Shown here piece after piece: positions 26,152 through 34,890 of a DNA stretch of 64,000 nucleotides. The stretch is taken from NCBI RefSeq assembly GCF_014195325.1, contig NZ_JACIBK010000005.1:1-64000 (forward strand), read 5' to 3'. The notes beneath the pieces were generated by a model. It saw only the letters and a program-made list of their open reading frames with translations. It searched no databases and was not told the DNA's origin. The DNA is from Rhizobium sp. BK650. GTDB taxonomy: Bacteria; Pseudomonadota; Alphaproteobacteria; Rhizobiales; Rhizobiaceae. The position numbers and the translations under genes are program-made. Position 1 is the first letter of the stretch; every line of letters begins with the position of its first letter.

Positions 26152-27615
26152 TCATGGACGGATATTTGGCTGGAAATGCACCTTGTTGTAGCCGTCCAGC
26201 GATTGGAAAAAATGATCGATATTGCCGATGAACAGTCCCCGGCAAATGCCGGCGACGAGCTTGGGCACCCCTGCCTTCAACCCGGTGATACCGTTACAAA
26301 CCGGTCCAAGACTTGGTACCGCGGCATTATTGAAGATATGGATATTGGCAAGCATGGGTGCCGTCCCGGGAACCTTTTCCACCAGCTCGAATGCCGGACC
26401 TAGATAGGGATAGGCGAGAAGGTCGAGGTCGACCTCGCCCTTTGGCGGCACGAAGCGGTCGGCCCAGGTTGCGATCAAGTCAGAGAATCCGGCCAGTTCA
26501 GGTCGATGTGCGAGGTCAATCCGGTATCCTGTTCCAAGCAGAAGGTGATCGAGGGCAAAGTCGCCGGCGCTCGTCTTGACGGCAATCTCGCCGCTCTCGA
26601 TCGCAACCGCTTCTATCGCTGCTCCAGACACGAGGCGGCATTGTGGGAATGCCATAGCGCGCTCGTACATCTCCACCGTCGGCGGTGTCCTGAACGTAAA
26701 CATGCGACGAGTGAACCGGTAGCGGCTCTCATCATCAAGATCGGAGAAGTGGTTGAGAAAGCCCGGAAAATTCGACCAATCCAGCAGTTCCGTCTTGGGC
26801 AGTGACGGTGCACGGGCAAGGAGGGTTACGCTGTCGGCGCCCGCCTCCAGTGCGGTCACCGCCCAGTCGAAACTCGAGGCAGCCGCGCCGATCACCCCGA
26901 TCCGCTTGCCGGCAAGGCTCTGTACTGAGACGGCCTCGCCGCTATGCGTCCAGCGATCCTTTGGCAGTCCGTTGCGGATCACGGCGGGCACATGCAGTCC
27001 GCCGGCGCCCTCCAGACCCGTCGCCAGCACCACCTTGCGGCAGGACATTACCCGCTCGCGACCACCCTGCAGAACGCACAGCCTCAGATGATCCCGCTCC
27101 TCCTCGATCGCAAGCAGCCGGCTGTCATTTTCGACGCTCAAACCCAGCACGCTTCGAAACCAATTCAGATAGTTCATCCAGGCGATGCGGTCGATCCTGT
27201 CGAGCCTGTCGAAGCTCTTGCGACCGTGAAGCGCTTCGTGCCATGCCCGGTAGGTCAGGCTCGGCACGCCGAGATCCGGACCGCTCAGTGTTTTCGGGGA
27301 TCGCAAGGTCCGCATGCGCGCTGTCGTCACCCATGGCCCTTCCTGTCCCGCCGGCGCTGCATCGATCAGGCTGACACGTTCCACCCCTTGCCGCTTCAGG
27401 CCGAAAGCGATCGTAAGACCCGACAGGCCTGCACCGACAATCACGACGTCGTGCGCAACATGCGCCTCATCGTGCGTTGGAACCCAGGCTCGCGGCGCGG
27501 CCTCGATCATCCCGAGATCGCGTCGAACCTGCCTCTCGAGCCGGAGCAACCGTGATCGTGCTGCCTTGGCAGCATCCGGGCTGGATATATCCTGCGCCGA
27601 CAACGACTCCTGCAT
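26152..27615 (-). CDS. FAD-dependent NAD(P)-binding monooxygenase-like protein
   Basis: A 487-residue flavoprotein. The FAD motif is VVIVGAGLSGLTIAFGL (about residues 58-74), and the second nucleotide site is RIGVIGAAASSFDWA (about 247-261), as in flavin-containing or Baeyer-Villiger monooxygenases; LLLGTGYRID is the third landmark. The ATG at 27615 is chosen over a longer frame whose extra 71 residues look non-coding. An N-terminal extension of about 55 residues precedes the FAD fold. It converges on the questin-oxidase-like gene and is divergent from the ABC operon, so it probably oxidises the same compound. Confidence 0.9.
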   Translation of the reverse strand: MQESLSAQDISSPDAAKAARSRLLRLERQVRRDLGMIEAAPRAWVPTHDEAHVAHDVVIVGAGLSGLTIAFGLKRQGVERVSLIDAAPAGQEGPWVTTARMRTLRSPKTLSGPDLGVPSLTYRAWHEALHGRKSFDRLDRIDRIAWMNYLNWFRSVLGLSVENDSRLLAIEEERDHLRLCVLQGGRERVMSCRKVVLATGLEGAGGLHVPAVIRNGLPKDRWTHSGEAVSVQSLAGKRIGVIGAAASSFDWAVTALEAGADSVTLLARAPSLPKTELLDWSNFPGFLNHFSDLDDESRYRFTRRMFTFRTPPTVEMYERAMAFPQCRLVSGAAIEAVAIESGEIAVKTSAGDFALDHLLLGTGYRIDLAHRPELAGFSDLIATWADRFVPPKGEVDLDLLAYPYLGPAFELVEKVPGTAPMLANIHIFNNAAVPSLGPVCNGITGLKAGVPKLVAGICRGLFIGNIDHFFQSLDGYNKVHFQPNIRP

Positions 27616-28011
27616 CGAGACTGACCCCCAGAATTTTCCGGAAGCGTAGCGAACATGATCACGTTGTAAAGTGTTTGATCGTGTTTCTTTTCGGATTTTT
27701 CCATTATGCCGTGTTCGTTTTTTCGTATCGACATTCCGGCAAGTGCTCTGTCGGAGTGTGAGGAGCCTCAACGTCACCAGCGTCGCCCTGCTGGCCAAAA
27801 CCAGCCATAAAACAGCGATATACCGCAAACCCGGCCATCAGCCGGAAAAACAAGCAGATGAAAGTTCATCATTTAAGCAGAATGCCACTGCTTTAACCAA
27901 AGCCGCCGGCAATGGATTCCAATTTGTTATATATGTGATTTTTTGTTTGACTTGAAATTGAGGCGCGTTAACGTCGCTTCATAGTTCACCGCACCGGAAA
28001 GGTTGATTGTC
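27616..28011. other. Divergent regulatory region between monooxygenase and ABC operon
   Basis: AT-rich 396-bp gap. It holds the DeoR-type word at 27674-27690, a partial copy containing GTGTTCGTTT at 27711-27720, and a weak TTTGACTTG at 27946. It must carry both divergent promoters. No gene is supported. Confidence 0.5.
27674..27690 (+). promoter_or_regulatory. DeoR-type operator upstream of the monooxygenase gene
   Basis: TTTGATCGTGTTTCTTT differs from the best sites mainly in TTTC for TTCG. It lies about 60 bp upstream of the minus-strand monooxygenase start. Confidence 0.5.
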
Positions 28012-29307
28012 ATGACGAGAGCCTCTTCATTCTTCATGCCCAAAACGGCATACCGCCTGGCGGCCGCCGTCATGGCGCTGATGGCGACCACTGCCTACAC
28101 GCAGGCAAAGTCGCTCGATGGCGTAACCCTGACGATCGCATCGATGAACGACGGTTTTTCCAAGGTCCTGACCGAGCTGGCACCCGCCTTCAAGGAGGAG
28201 ACCGGCGCGGATATCAAGGTCGAGATCATGGACTACGGCACGTTGCTGACCAAGACGACAGCGGATTTCGTCGGCGACACCAAGGGCTACGATCTGGTGA
28301 CGATGGACATCGTCTGGGCAGGCGCCTATGCCGAGAACAAGTATTCCGTCGACCTGACCGACTGGGTCAAACGCGATGCCGCCGAACTCGATCTTGACGA
28401 TATCTATCCGGTGGCCTTGAAGTCCCTCGGTCAGTATAACGATCACTACGTGGCTTTTCCGCTTGCGGCCTACGCCAACGTGCTTGCCTATCGCAAGGAT
28501 CTTCTGGAGGCTGCTGGCCTGAAGCCGCCGGCGAGCATGGAAGAACTCGTCGCCGATGCCAAGAAGCTGACGGACCCTTCAAAGAAGCAATACGGCTTCG
28601 TGGCCAACGGCCAGAAGGGCCCGGCGGTCGCCCAGGACTGGATGCAATATAATAACCAGCTTGGCGGCTCCATCCTGGACAAGGACGGCAAGCCCGCACT
28701 CAACTCTGACGCAAATATCAAGAGCCTCACGGTCTACAAGCAGCTTTTCACTGAGGCTGCACCGCCAGGCGCCATCGAATATGACTGGGGCGGACGCGAG
28801 GAAAGCTTCCGCCAGGGCATGTCTGCCTTCATGCAGACTTGGTCGGTGGGCGCGGCTGCCTATTCCGATCCCAAAGTATCGAACATCGTTGGCAAGGCCG
28901 GCATTGCCGTGGCGCCGGTTGCTGCGGGCATGACGCCGCAATATGGCGTCGGCGGCTGGGGGCTTGCCATCAATGCCGATATCGATACGCCAAAGCAGGA
29001 CGCTGCGTGGACCTTCATCAAGTGGGTGACAAGCAAGAAAATCCACAAGGAGTTCAATATGCTCGGCGCCGGCGGCTTCATGCGCAAGAGCGAAATGACC
29101 GATCCAGACCTAGTTGCCAAATATGACTTCCTGCCGGTGATCGCGCAAACCTATGAGCACGGCAACGGCGAATTCCGTCCGCGCATTCCCGAATATCCGG
29201 AAATTCAGGACATGCTCGGAACAGCTGTCAATTCCGTCCTCGCCGGTGCCGCGACCCCGAAGGAAGCGCTCGACAAGGCGCAGGAAGCAGCAGAAAAACT
29301 GTTCTGA
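28012..29307 (+). CDS. Extracellular solute-binding protein, family 1 (sugar ABC importer)
   Basis: A 431-residue periplasmic receptor with a signal peptide cleaved near residue 33 (TAYTQA). Mature landmarks are KGYDLVTMDIVWAGAYAEN (about 95-113), FPLAAYANVLAYRKDLLEAAGL and WGGREESFRQGMSAFMQTW. The ATG at 28012 has GGAAAGG nine bases upstream; a TTG nine bases earlier is less likely. It is followed by a stem-loop, then two permeases and an ATPase. The ligand is probably the compound processed by the DeoR-linked enzymes. Confidence 0.93.
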   Translation: MTRASSFFMPKTAYRLAAAVMALMATTAYTQAKSLDGVTLTIASMNDGFSKVLTELAPAFKEETGADIKVEIMDYGTLLTKTTADFVGDTKGYDLVTMDIVWAGAYAENKYSVDLTDWVKRDAAELDLDDIYPVALKSLGQYNDHYVAFPLAAYANVLAYRKDLLEAAGLKPPASMEELVADAKKLTDPSKKQYGFVANGQKGPAVAQDWMQYNNQLGGSILDKDGKPALNSDANIKSLTVYKQLFTEAAPPGAIEYDWGGREESFRQGMSAFMQTWSVGAAAYSDPKVSNIVGKAGIAVAPVAAGMTPQYGVGGWGLAINADIDTPKQDAAWTFIKWVTSKKIHKEFNMLGAGGFMRKSEMTDPDLVAKYDFLPVIAQTYEHGNGEFRPRIPEYPEIQDMLGTAVNSVLAGAATPKEALDKAQEAAEKLF

Positions 29308-29312
29308 TCGCC

Positions 29313-29338
29313 GCGCCTGCCGCCCGCTTGGCAGGCGC
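29313..29338 (+). repeat. Stem-loop between binding protein and permease genes
   Basis: GCGCCTGCC (29313-29321) pairs perfectly with GGCAGGCGC (29330-29338) around an 8-nt loop, right after the binding-protein stop. There is no T run. Such hairpins often protect the binding-protein mRNA from decay and give it higher expression than the permeases. Confidence 0.8.
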
Positions 29339-29419
29339 ATTCCGCTTCGCGACCGCGCCGATCGTCAAACCGGCGCGGTCAAGGATGCAGCCTTAGGGCC
29401 GAAGCCGGGCCTGACACGA

Positions 29420-30337
29420 ATGAACGCTGTTTTGCCGATGCCCCATCGCTTCTCTGATCGCCGCAGGCTCTTCCTGTTCTTGATGGCCGCTCCGGCAGTC
29501 GTCTACGTCGCTGCAATCGGTCTTTGGCCGCTTTCGCAAGGGGTTTGGTACAGCTTCTATCGCTACAATCTTCTCCGCCCGGGCCGGACAAGCTTCGTCG
29601 GCCTGCAGAACTATGTCGACATCTTCACCGATGAAGCGACGCGCACGGCAATTCTCAACACCTTCCAGTTCACGATTTTCAGTGTCGGTCTTCAGCTCAT
29701 CTTCGGCTTCTGCCTGGCGCTTCTTCTGTGGCGAGACAGCCGGTTCAATCGTGCGGTCCTAGCCTTCTTGCTGGTGCCGTCGACAATCACCCCACTCGTC
29801 GTCGGACTGATCTTCAAGGCACTGCTTGGCGCCGACTACGGCATGATCGGGTATTTCCTGTCTCAAGCGGGCATCGGCCCTCGCACGGGCCTCCTCACCG
29901 ACGCTTCAACTGCTCTCTGGGTCCTGATATTGATCGACTGCTGGGAGTGGACCCCTCTGATGACGCTGATCCTGCTTGCCGGGCTTAAGGCGCTGCCGGC
30001 GGACCTGCTTGAAGCCGGGACAGTCGACGGCGCAACCGCGTGGCAGCGCTTCCGCCTATTGATCCTGCCCTTGATGCTGCCATCGATCTTCCTGGCACTC
30101 ACGTTGAGGACGATGGATGCCTTCCGGGTCTTCGATTCCGTTTTCGTCACAACGGGCGGTGGACCGAACGACGCCACCAACACGCTGATGATGCTCGGCG
30201 TCAAGCAGGGTCTGCAATTCTTCAATGTCGGCTATGCTTCGGCTGTAGGTAACGTCACGCTGCTCTTCATCGCGCTGATAGCGACCGTTCTGCTTCTGGT
30301 CGTCCGACGCGCCGATGTCAGGATCAACGGGAGATAG
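29420..30337 (+). CDS. ABC permease, MalF type
   Basis: A 305-residue membrane subunit with six predicted helices, starting LFLFLMAAPAVVYVAAIGLW (about residues 18-37). The EAA loop is LEAGTVDGATAWQRFRLLILP (about 203-223). The ATG at 29420 is chosen because upstream frame sequence overlaps the previous gene and lacks membrane character. It forms a pair with the next permease, whose start lies 3 bp after this stop. Confidence 0.92.
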   Translation: MNAVLPMPHRFSDRRRLFLFLMAAPAVVYVAAIGLWPLSQGVWYSFYRYNLLRPGRTSFVGLQNYVDIFTDEATRTAILNTFQFTIFSVGLQLIFGFCLALLLWRDSRFNRAVLAFLLVPSTITPLVVGLIFKALLGADYGMIGYFLSQAGIGPRTGLLTDASTALWVLILIDCWEWTPLMTLILLAGLKALPADLLEAGTVDGATAWQRFRLLILPLMLPSIFLALTLRTMDAFRVFDSVFVTTGGGPNDATNTLMMLGVKQGLQFFNVGYASAVGNVTLLFIALIATVLLLVVRRADVRINGR

Positions 30338-30340
30338 CCG

Positions 30341-31162
30341 ATGTCACGTGTTTCCAGACGTCGCATCCTTGCAGAGCGGACCGGTGTGCTCGTCGCCACC
30401 CTCCTGTTCCTGCTTCCGGTCTGCTGGTTGATCGCGACGGCCTACAAGCCGTCGAACCAGATATTCACCGTGCCGCCACGTCTGACCTTCGAGCCGACGC
30501 TCGACCAATTTCGCCAGGCTCTTGCGCTGTTCGACGTCGTTTCACTCGTCCGCTCATCGCTGGTGATCAGCCTTGGCACGACGCTTCTTTCACTTCTGCT
30601 CGGCGTTCCCTCCGGCTATGCGCTGGCCCGCTCCAAAGCACGCTTTGCCACCGGCTTTGCCTATTTCTTCCTGGCGATCCGGATGATCCCGGCGATCGCC
30701 GCGCTGATCCCCTTTTATCTGCTGATGCGTGACATCGGCCTGCTTGGCAGCTGGTGGGCGGTCATCGTGTTCAACACCATGCTGAACTGCGCCTTCGTGA
30801 CCTGGATGATGTTTTCCTATTTCAAGTCGCTGCCGCCGGACATGGAAGAGGCTGCGCTGACCGATGGTTGCACACTGATCGGGGCCTTCCTTCGCGTGGC
30901 CCTGCCATCGGTGCGCTCCGGCATCATCGCCTGCGCACTGTTTTGCATGATGTTCTCCTGGAATGACTTCCTTCATCCGATGTTTCTGACGACCCTTGAT
31001 TCAAAGCCGATCTCGGTCGCGCTGCTGACCGCCTATGGGACCAAGGACATCACCTGGGGCACGCTTGGAGCTCTTGCGCACTTTTCCACCATACCGATTG
31101 TCCTGATGGCGCTTTTCATGAACCGCTACTTCGTTCAGGGCGCGACCAACGGCGTACAGTAG
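30341..31162 (+). CDS. ABC permease, MalG type
   Basis: A 273-residue second channel subunit with six predicted helices. The EAA loop reads EEAALTDGCTLIGAFLRVALP (about 168-188), and the C-terminus NRYFVQGATNGVQ is typical. It follows the first permease by three bases (GGGAGAT upstream of the start) and precedes the ATPase by 10 bp. Confidence 0.93.
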   Translation: MSRVSRRRILAERTGVLVATLLFLLPVCWLIATAYKPSNQIFTVPPRLTFEPTLDQFRQALALFDVVSLVRSSLVISLGTTLLSLLLGVPSGYALARSKARFATGFAYFFLAIRMIPAIAALIPFYLLMRDIGLLGSWWAVIVFNTMLNCAFVTWMMFSYFKSLPPDMEEAALTDGCTLIGAFLRVALPSVRSGIIACALFCMMFSWNDFLHPMFLTTLDSKPISVALLTAYGTKDITWGTLGALAHFSTIPIVLMALFMNRYFVQGATNGVQ

Positions 31163-31172
31163 GGCAGACAGC

Positions 31173-32321
31173 ATGGCCGAAATCTCGTTTATGAACGTCT
31201 CCAAGACCTATGCCGGCGGCAAAGCGGCCGCGCTGAATGATTTCAATCTCAAAATCGCCGACGGGGAGTTCATGGTACTGGTCGGCCCGTCCGGCTGCGG
31301 AAAGACCACCGCTCTTCGAATGATAGCCGGACTGGAGGATATCTCCTCCGGCGAGTTGAAAATCAACGACACCGTGGCAAACGATCTGTCGCCACGCGAT
31401 CGCGATATAGCCATGGTCTTTCAATCCTACGCGCTCTATCCGCATCTCACCGTTGCGGACAATATCGCCTTCGGGCTGAAGGTGCGCGGCGCCAAGCCTG
31501 AAGTCATCGCAGACAAGGTGCGTGAAACCGCCGCGCTGCTGGAATTGACGGAATTTCTGGATCGCAAGCCGAGCCGTCTTTCCGGCGGCCAGCGGCAGCG
31601 CGTCGCCATGGGCCGTGCCCTGGTGCGCTCGCCCAACGCCTTCCTGATGGATGAACCGCTTTCCAATCTCGATGCACGCCTGCGCGGTCAGATGCGCGCG
31701 GAAATCTCGCGGCTGCAGCGCATGACGGCGGTCACCACGGTCTATGTCACCCACGACCAGGTGGAAGCCATGACGATGGGCCATCGCGTCGCCGTCATGA
31801 ACAAGGGAACACTGCAGCAACTCGATACGCCTCGCGCGCTCTATGACCATCCGGTCAACATGTTCGTCGCCGGCTTCATCGGTTCCCCGCCAATCAACTT
31901 TCTCGAGGGCAGGCTCGTCGCGCATGACAACGGCCCTGCCGTTGCAATCGGCGAATTCCTGTTGCCGCTCGCGCAACAAGGCGAGCGCGCGGCCCGCCGC
32001 ATCGATCAAGGGGTCGCAATCGGCATCCGGCCCGAACATCTGAAGCTGTCTGACAATGCCGGCATGCCTGGCACGATCTCGGCTAAAGCCTCCTTCGTCG
32101 AAGACCTCGGCGCCGATCTGCTCGTCCACATGGACGACAAGGGAACGGCTGCGAGCGGTGCCGTCGTCATGGACGACGAACGTGACATGATGAAATCGGC
32201 GCCGAGGCTGAAAGCACTCGTCGACAGCAGCCATCGTGTGCGGCGCGACGAGCGCGTGACATTCTCCGTCGACCCGTCGTTGATCCTGCTGTTCGATCCG
32301 GAAACCGGAGATCGCCTGTGA
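31173..32321 (+). CDS. ABC transporter ATPase, MalK/UgpC type
   Basis: A 382-residue energy-coupling subunit. Walker A GPSGCGKTT is at 38-46, LSGGQ at 136-140 and Walker B FLMDEP shortly after, with the H-loop in VTHDQ. The C-terminal TOBE region includes AIGIRPEHLKL. It overlaps the next gene as GTGA, linking transport to the cysteine hydrolase pair. Confidence 0.94.
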   Translation: MAEISFMNVSKTYAGGKAAALNDFNLKIADGEFMVLVGPSGCGKTTALRMIAGLEDISSGELKINDTVANDLSPRDRDIAMVFQSYALYPHLTVADNIAFGLKVRGAKPEVIADKVRETAALLELTEFLDRKPSRLSGGQRQRVAMGRALVRSPNAFLMDEPLSNLDARLRGQMRAEISRLQRMTAVTTVYVTHDQVEAMTMGHRVAVMNKGTLQQLDTPRALYDHPVNMFVAGFIGSPPINFLEGRLVAHDNGPAVAIGEFLLPLAQQGERAARRIDQGVAIGIRPEHLKLSDNAGMPGTISAKASFVEDLGADLLVHMDDKGTAASGAVVMDDERDMMKSAPRLKALVDSSHRVRRDERVTFSVDPSLILLFDPETGDRL

Positions 32322-33004
32322 GCACTGAACTGACAGCAACCTTCTGGCCATTGGGCGGCACGGTTTCCAAAGCCGGTATCGCCTTGATCATCATCGATAT
32401 GCAGATCGATTTCTGCGCAGCCGGCGGCTGGATCGACCAGCTTGGCGAGGACGTGTCAAACACCCGTTCGGTAATCACGCCTATCGCTGAGACGCTCGCC
32501 CTTGCTCGTGCAGCCGGCCTGACCGTCATTCACACCCGCGAGGGACACCATCCCGACCTTTCCGATCTCAACGCCAACAAGCAATGGCGAACGCGCGCTC
32601 ATGGGCTGGGGATCGGCGACATGGGAAAGACCGGCCGGATACTCGTTCGGGGTGAGCCCGGTTGGCAGATCATTCCGGAATTAACACCGCTTAACGGAGA
32701 GATCGTCATCGACAAGCCCGGCAAATCCTCTTTTCATCGGACCGACCTTGCCGACCAACTCGAAAGCCGCGGCATTTCGCGCCTCGTCGTCACCGGTGTG
32801 ACGTCGGATTGCTGCGTGCAATCCACCATCCGCGATGGCTTCGAGCACGGCATCGAATGCGTCCTTCTGAAAGATTGCACCGCTGCGGTCGAGACCGGAA
32901 ACCACGAGGCGACGCTGGAAATCCTTGGAGCCTTCGGCGGGCGATGGGGCGGCATCGCCGATCGGACCGCTTTTGCCGCGATGCTGGAGACGGCCGATGA
33001 TTAA
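32318..33004 (+). CDS. Isochorismatase-fold cysteine hydrolase (catalytically complete)
   Basis: A 228-residue amidohydrolase of the isochorismatase-like group, which often splits amide or ureido bonds. The full triad is visible: D27 in IIIDMQ, K133 in VIDKPGKSSF and C166 in TSDCCVQST. It starts with GTG overlapping the ATPase stop. It is followed, with an 8-bp overlap, by a paralog that lacks the triad. The closest functional models are ureidoacrylate and biuret hydrolases, but the substrate is not readable. Confidence 0.92.
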   Translation: MSTELTATFWPLGGTVSKAGIALIIIDMQIDFCAAGGWIDQLGEDVSNTRSVITPIAETLALARAAGLTVIHTREGHHPDLSDLNANKQWRTRAHGLGIGDMGKTGRILVRGEPGWQIIPELTPLNGEIVIDKPGKSSFHRTDLADQLESRGISRLVVTGVTSDCCVQSTIRDGFEHGIECVLLKDCTAAVETGNHEATLEILGAFGGRWGGIADRTAFAAMLETADD

Positions 33005-33659
33005 GAGCTCGCCCGACCATTTCAGGCCTGTCGACGCCACCCCTTACACGTGGCCATTCGACCATGAATGGTCATGCAGAGATACGGGGCTTCTTCTTCT
33101 CGGTTTCCAGAGTGGCATCGTCCGCGGCCTCGCCGCCCAAGCGGCGCGAGAGACAGCCACCCGCCTTGTCGAGGCGGCTAGCTGTCGCGGCCTGGCAATC
33201 ATCGCCTCCAGGCGCGGACAGGATCCCGAGAGCGGCGCTCTCGCTCGGCGACGTGCGGTACTTGGCGACCAGATTCCGGCAAGAGGCAGCCAGGACTGGC
33301 AGTTCGATGAGAGCATATCGCTTCCAGCTGCGGCGATCGTCGTCGATCACGCCGGCGACAACGCTTTCTTCCGAACCGATCTTGAGGATACTCTCCGCCG
33401 GCGCGGGATTCGCAACCTTCTCGTGGTTGGCCTTCCGACCGACGGGCTGGTCCACGCAACTCAGCGCGCGGCAAACGACATGGGTTTCGAATGCCTGACA
33501 GTCATCGACGCCTGCAAGGGAACCTCGCCGGGGCGCCATGAGGCGCAGCTGCGCATAACCACTTTCGGCAACGGTCTTTTCGGGGCGATTGCCCCAGCAT
33601 CCGCTGTCGAGGCGGCCCTTGGAATTTCTCAACGCAGCATGCCATTTCGCCGGTTTTAG
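32997..33659 (+). CDS. Isochorismatase-fold protein without catalytic residues (putative pseudoenzyme)
   Basis: A 220-residue paralog of the preceding gene. The fold markers align (AAIVVDHAGDNAFFRTDL against EIVIDKPGKSSFHRTDL), but every triad position has changed: D27 to G36, K133 to H118 and the Cys to L151 (LPTDGLVHAT). The reading frame is intact and overlaps the active gene by eight bases, so this is unlikely to be a decaying copy. It may form a mixed complex with the active paralog or bind ligand only; this is inference. Confidence 0.85.
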   Translation: MIKSSPDHFRPVDATPYTWPFDHEWSCRDTGLLLLGFQSGIVRGLAAQAARETATRLVEAASCRGLAIIASRRGQDPESGALARRRAVLGDQIPARGSQDWQFDESISLPAAAIVVDHAGDNAFFRTDLEDTLRRRGIRNLLVVGLPTDGLVHATQRAANDMGFECLTVIDACKGTSPGRHEAQLRITTFGNGLFGAIAPASAVEAALGISQRSMPFRRF

Positions 33660-33967
33660 TTCATTTTTCCTTTCAAGCGCCTCAGGTTCGGCGCCCATGG
33701 CGTGAGGCGCCTAAGCCGCAGCATTCTCACGGCATCCGCCGGGTGCGCCATTGTTTCTTCGGCCTGATCGAGCGCCCGAATGATGCCAGACGCAGACGCT
33801 GGCTGTCAGAAATCGAAACGTTAGACGCAAGGGGATTTAAGAAGGATCGCAGGCGGGATCGCTCCTCGCAAGACAACCTGCGAACTCCCCTCCCCGAAGC
33901 GGAGCCGGCAACCTATATCAGCGCCAAACCATTCCGCAGTATTCGCTGCCCTTACACGGAGACCCGT
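33660..33967. other. Intergenic region upstream of cbpA
   Basis: Contains an 8-bp inverted repeat (GCGCCTCA at 33678-33685, TGAGGCGC at 33704-33711) without a T run, which may end the previous operon. The cbpA frame runs open through the second half of this gap, but the codons before 33968 show no J-domain similarity. Confidence 0.5.
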
Positions 33968-34888
33968 ATGAGCCAAGATCCATACGAGCTTCTGGGCGTG
34001 AAACGGGATGCGACCCAGAAGGAAATTCAGGGTGCATTCCGCAAGCTAGCCAAGAAGCTCCATCCAGACCTCAACCCAGGCGACAAGAAGGCCGAGGCGA
34101 CGTTCAAGGAGATTTCCGCCGCCTATGAAATCCTGGGCGATGAAGAAAAGCGTGCTCGCTTCGATCGCGGCGAGATCGACATGACCGGAGCCGAACAGCC
34201 GCCGCGCAGTTACTATCGTGATTACGCCTCGGCAAGCGGCCCAGGTGACGCCTACCATAACGGTGCCGGCTTTGCCGATTTCGGCGATGCTGACGATCTC
34301 TTCGCAAGCTTCTTCTCGCGTCGCGCCGGCGGCCGCGCCGGTCAGTTCCGCGCTCAAGGGCAGGACCGGCACTTCTCGATGGAAGTCGATTTCCTCGATG
34401 CCGTCAACGGGACGAAAACCCAGGTGAAACTTCCGGATGGGCCGGCGCTCGACGTGCAGATACCACCCGGCTCGCGTGACGGTCAGACGCTGCGCCTCAA
34501 AGGCAAGGGCGAGCCCGGTATTGGCGGCGGGCCGGCGGGCGATGCGCTGATCGACATCCGCGTGCGCGCGCACCGCTTCTTTACCCGTACCGGCGACGAT
34601 ATCCGCCTCGACCTGCCGGTGACACTGACCGAAGCGGTACTCGGCGGCAAGGTGCGCGTACCGACACCCTCCGGCCCGGTCAACCTGACCCTGCCGCCCA
34701 ACTCCAGCAGCGGCAAGGTCCTGCGCCTGAAAGGCAAGGGGGTTCCAAGGCGCGGTGGCGAGGCCGGGGATGTCTATGTCACGTTAAAGATTGTCCTGCC
34801 CGATCAGCCTGACGAGCAGCTGGCCGCCTTCGTCAGGAACTGGGCGGCTGCAAACGCACAGAATCCGAGGAGCAACATGGAGATCTGA
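33968..34888 (+). CDS. cbpA: Curved-DNA-binding DnaJ-type co-chaperone
   Basis: A 306-residue J-protein, the same length as Escherichia coli CbpA. The J domain (residues 1-68) starts DPYELLGVKRDAT and has the HPD loop at 32-34, which activates DnaK. There is no zinc-finger domain. Two C-terminal beta domains follow (LPDGPALDVQIPPG, then RVPTPSGPVNLTLPP). The ATG at 33968 gives the correct start; the frame continues upstream without similarity. It is followed by cbpM two bases later, supporting the assignment. Confidence 0.95.
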   Translation: MSQDPYELLGVKRDATQKEIQGAFRKLAKKLHPDLNPGDKKAEATFKEISAAYEILGDEEKRARFDRGEIDMTGAEQPPRSYYRDYASASGPGDAYHNGAGFADFGDADDLFASFFSRRAGGRAGQFRAQGQDRHFSMEVDFLDAVNGTKTQVKLPDGPALDVQIPPGSRDGQTLRLKGKGEPGIGGGPAGDALIDIRVRAHRFFTRTGDDIRLDLPVTLTEAVLGGKVRVPTPSGPVNLTLPPNSSSGKVLRLKGKGVPRRGGEAGDVYVTLKIVLPDQPDEQLAAFVRNWAAANAQNPRSNMEI

Positions 34889-34890
34889 CC

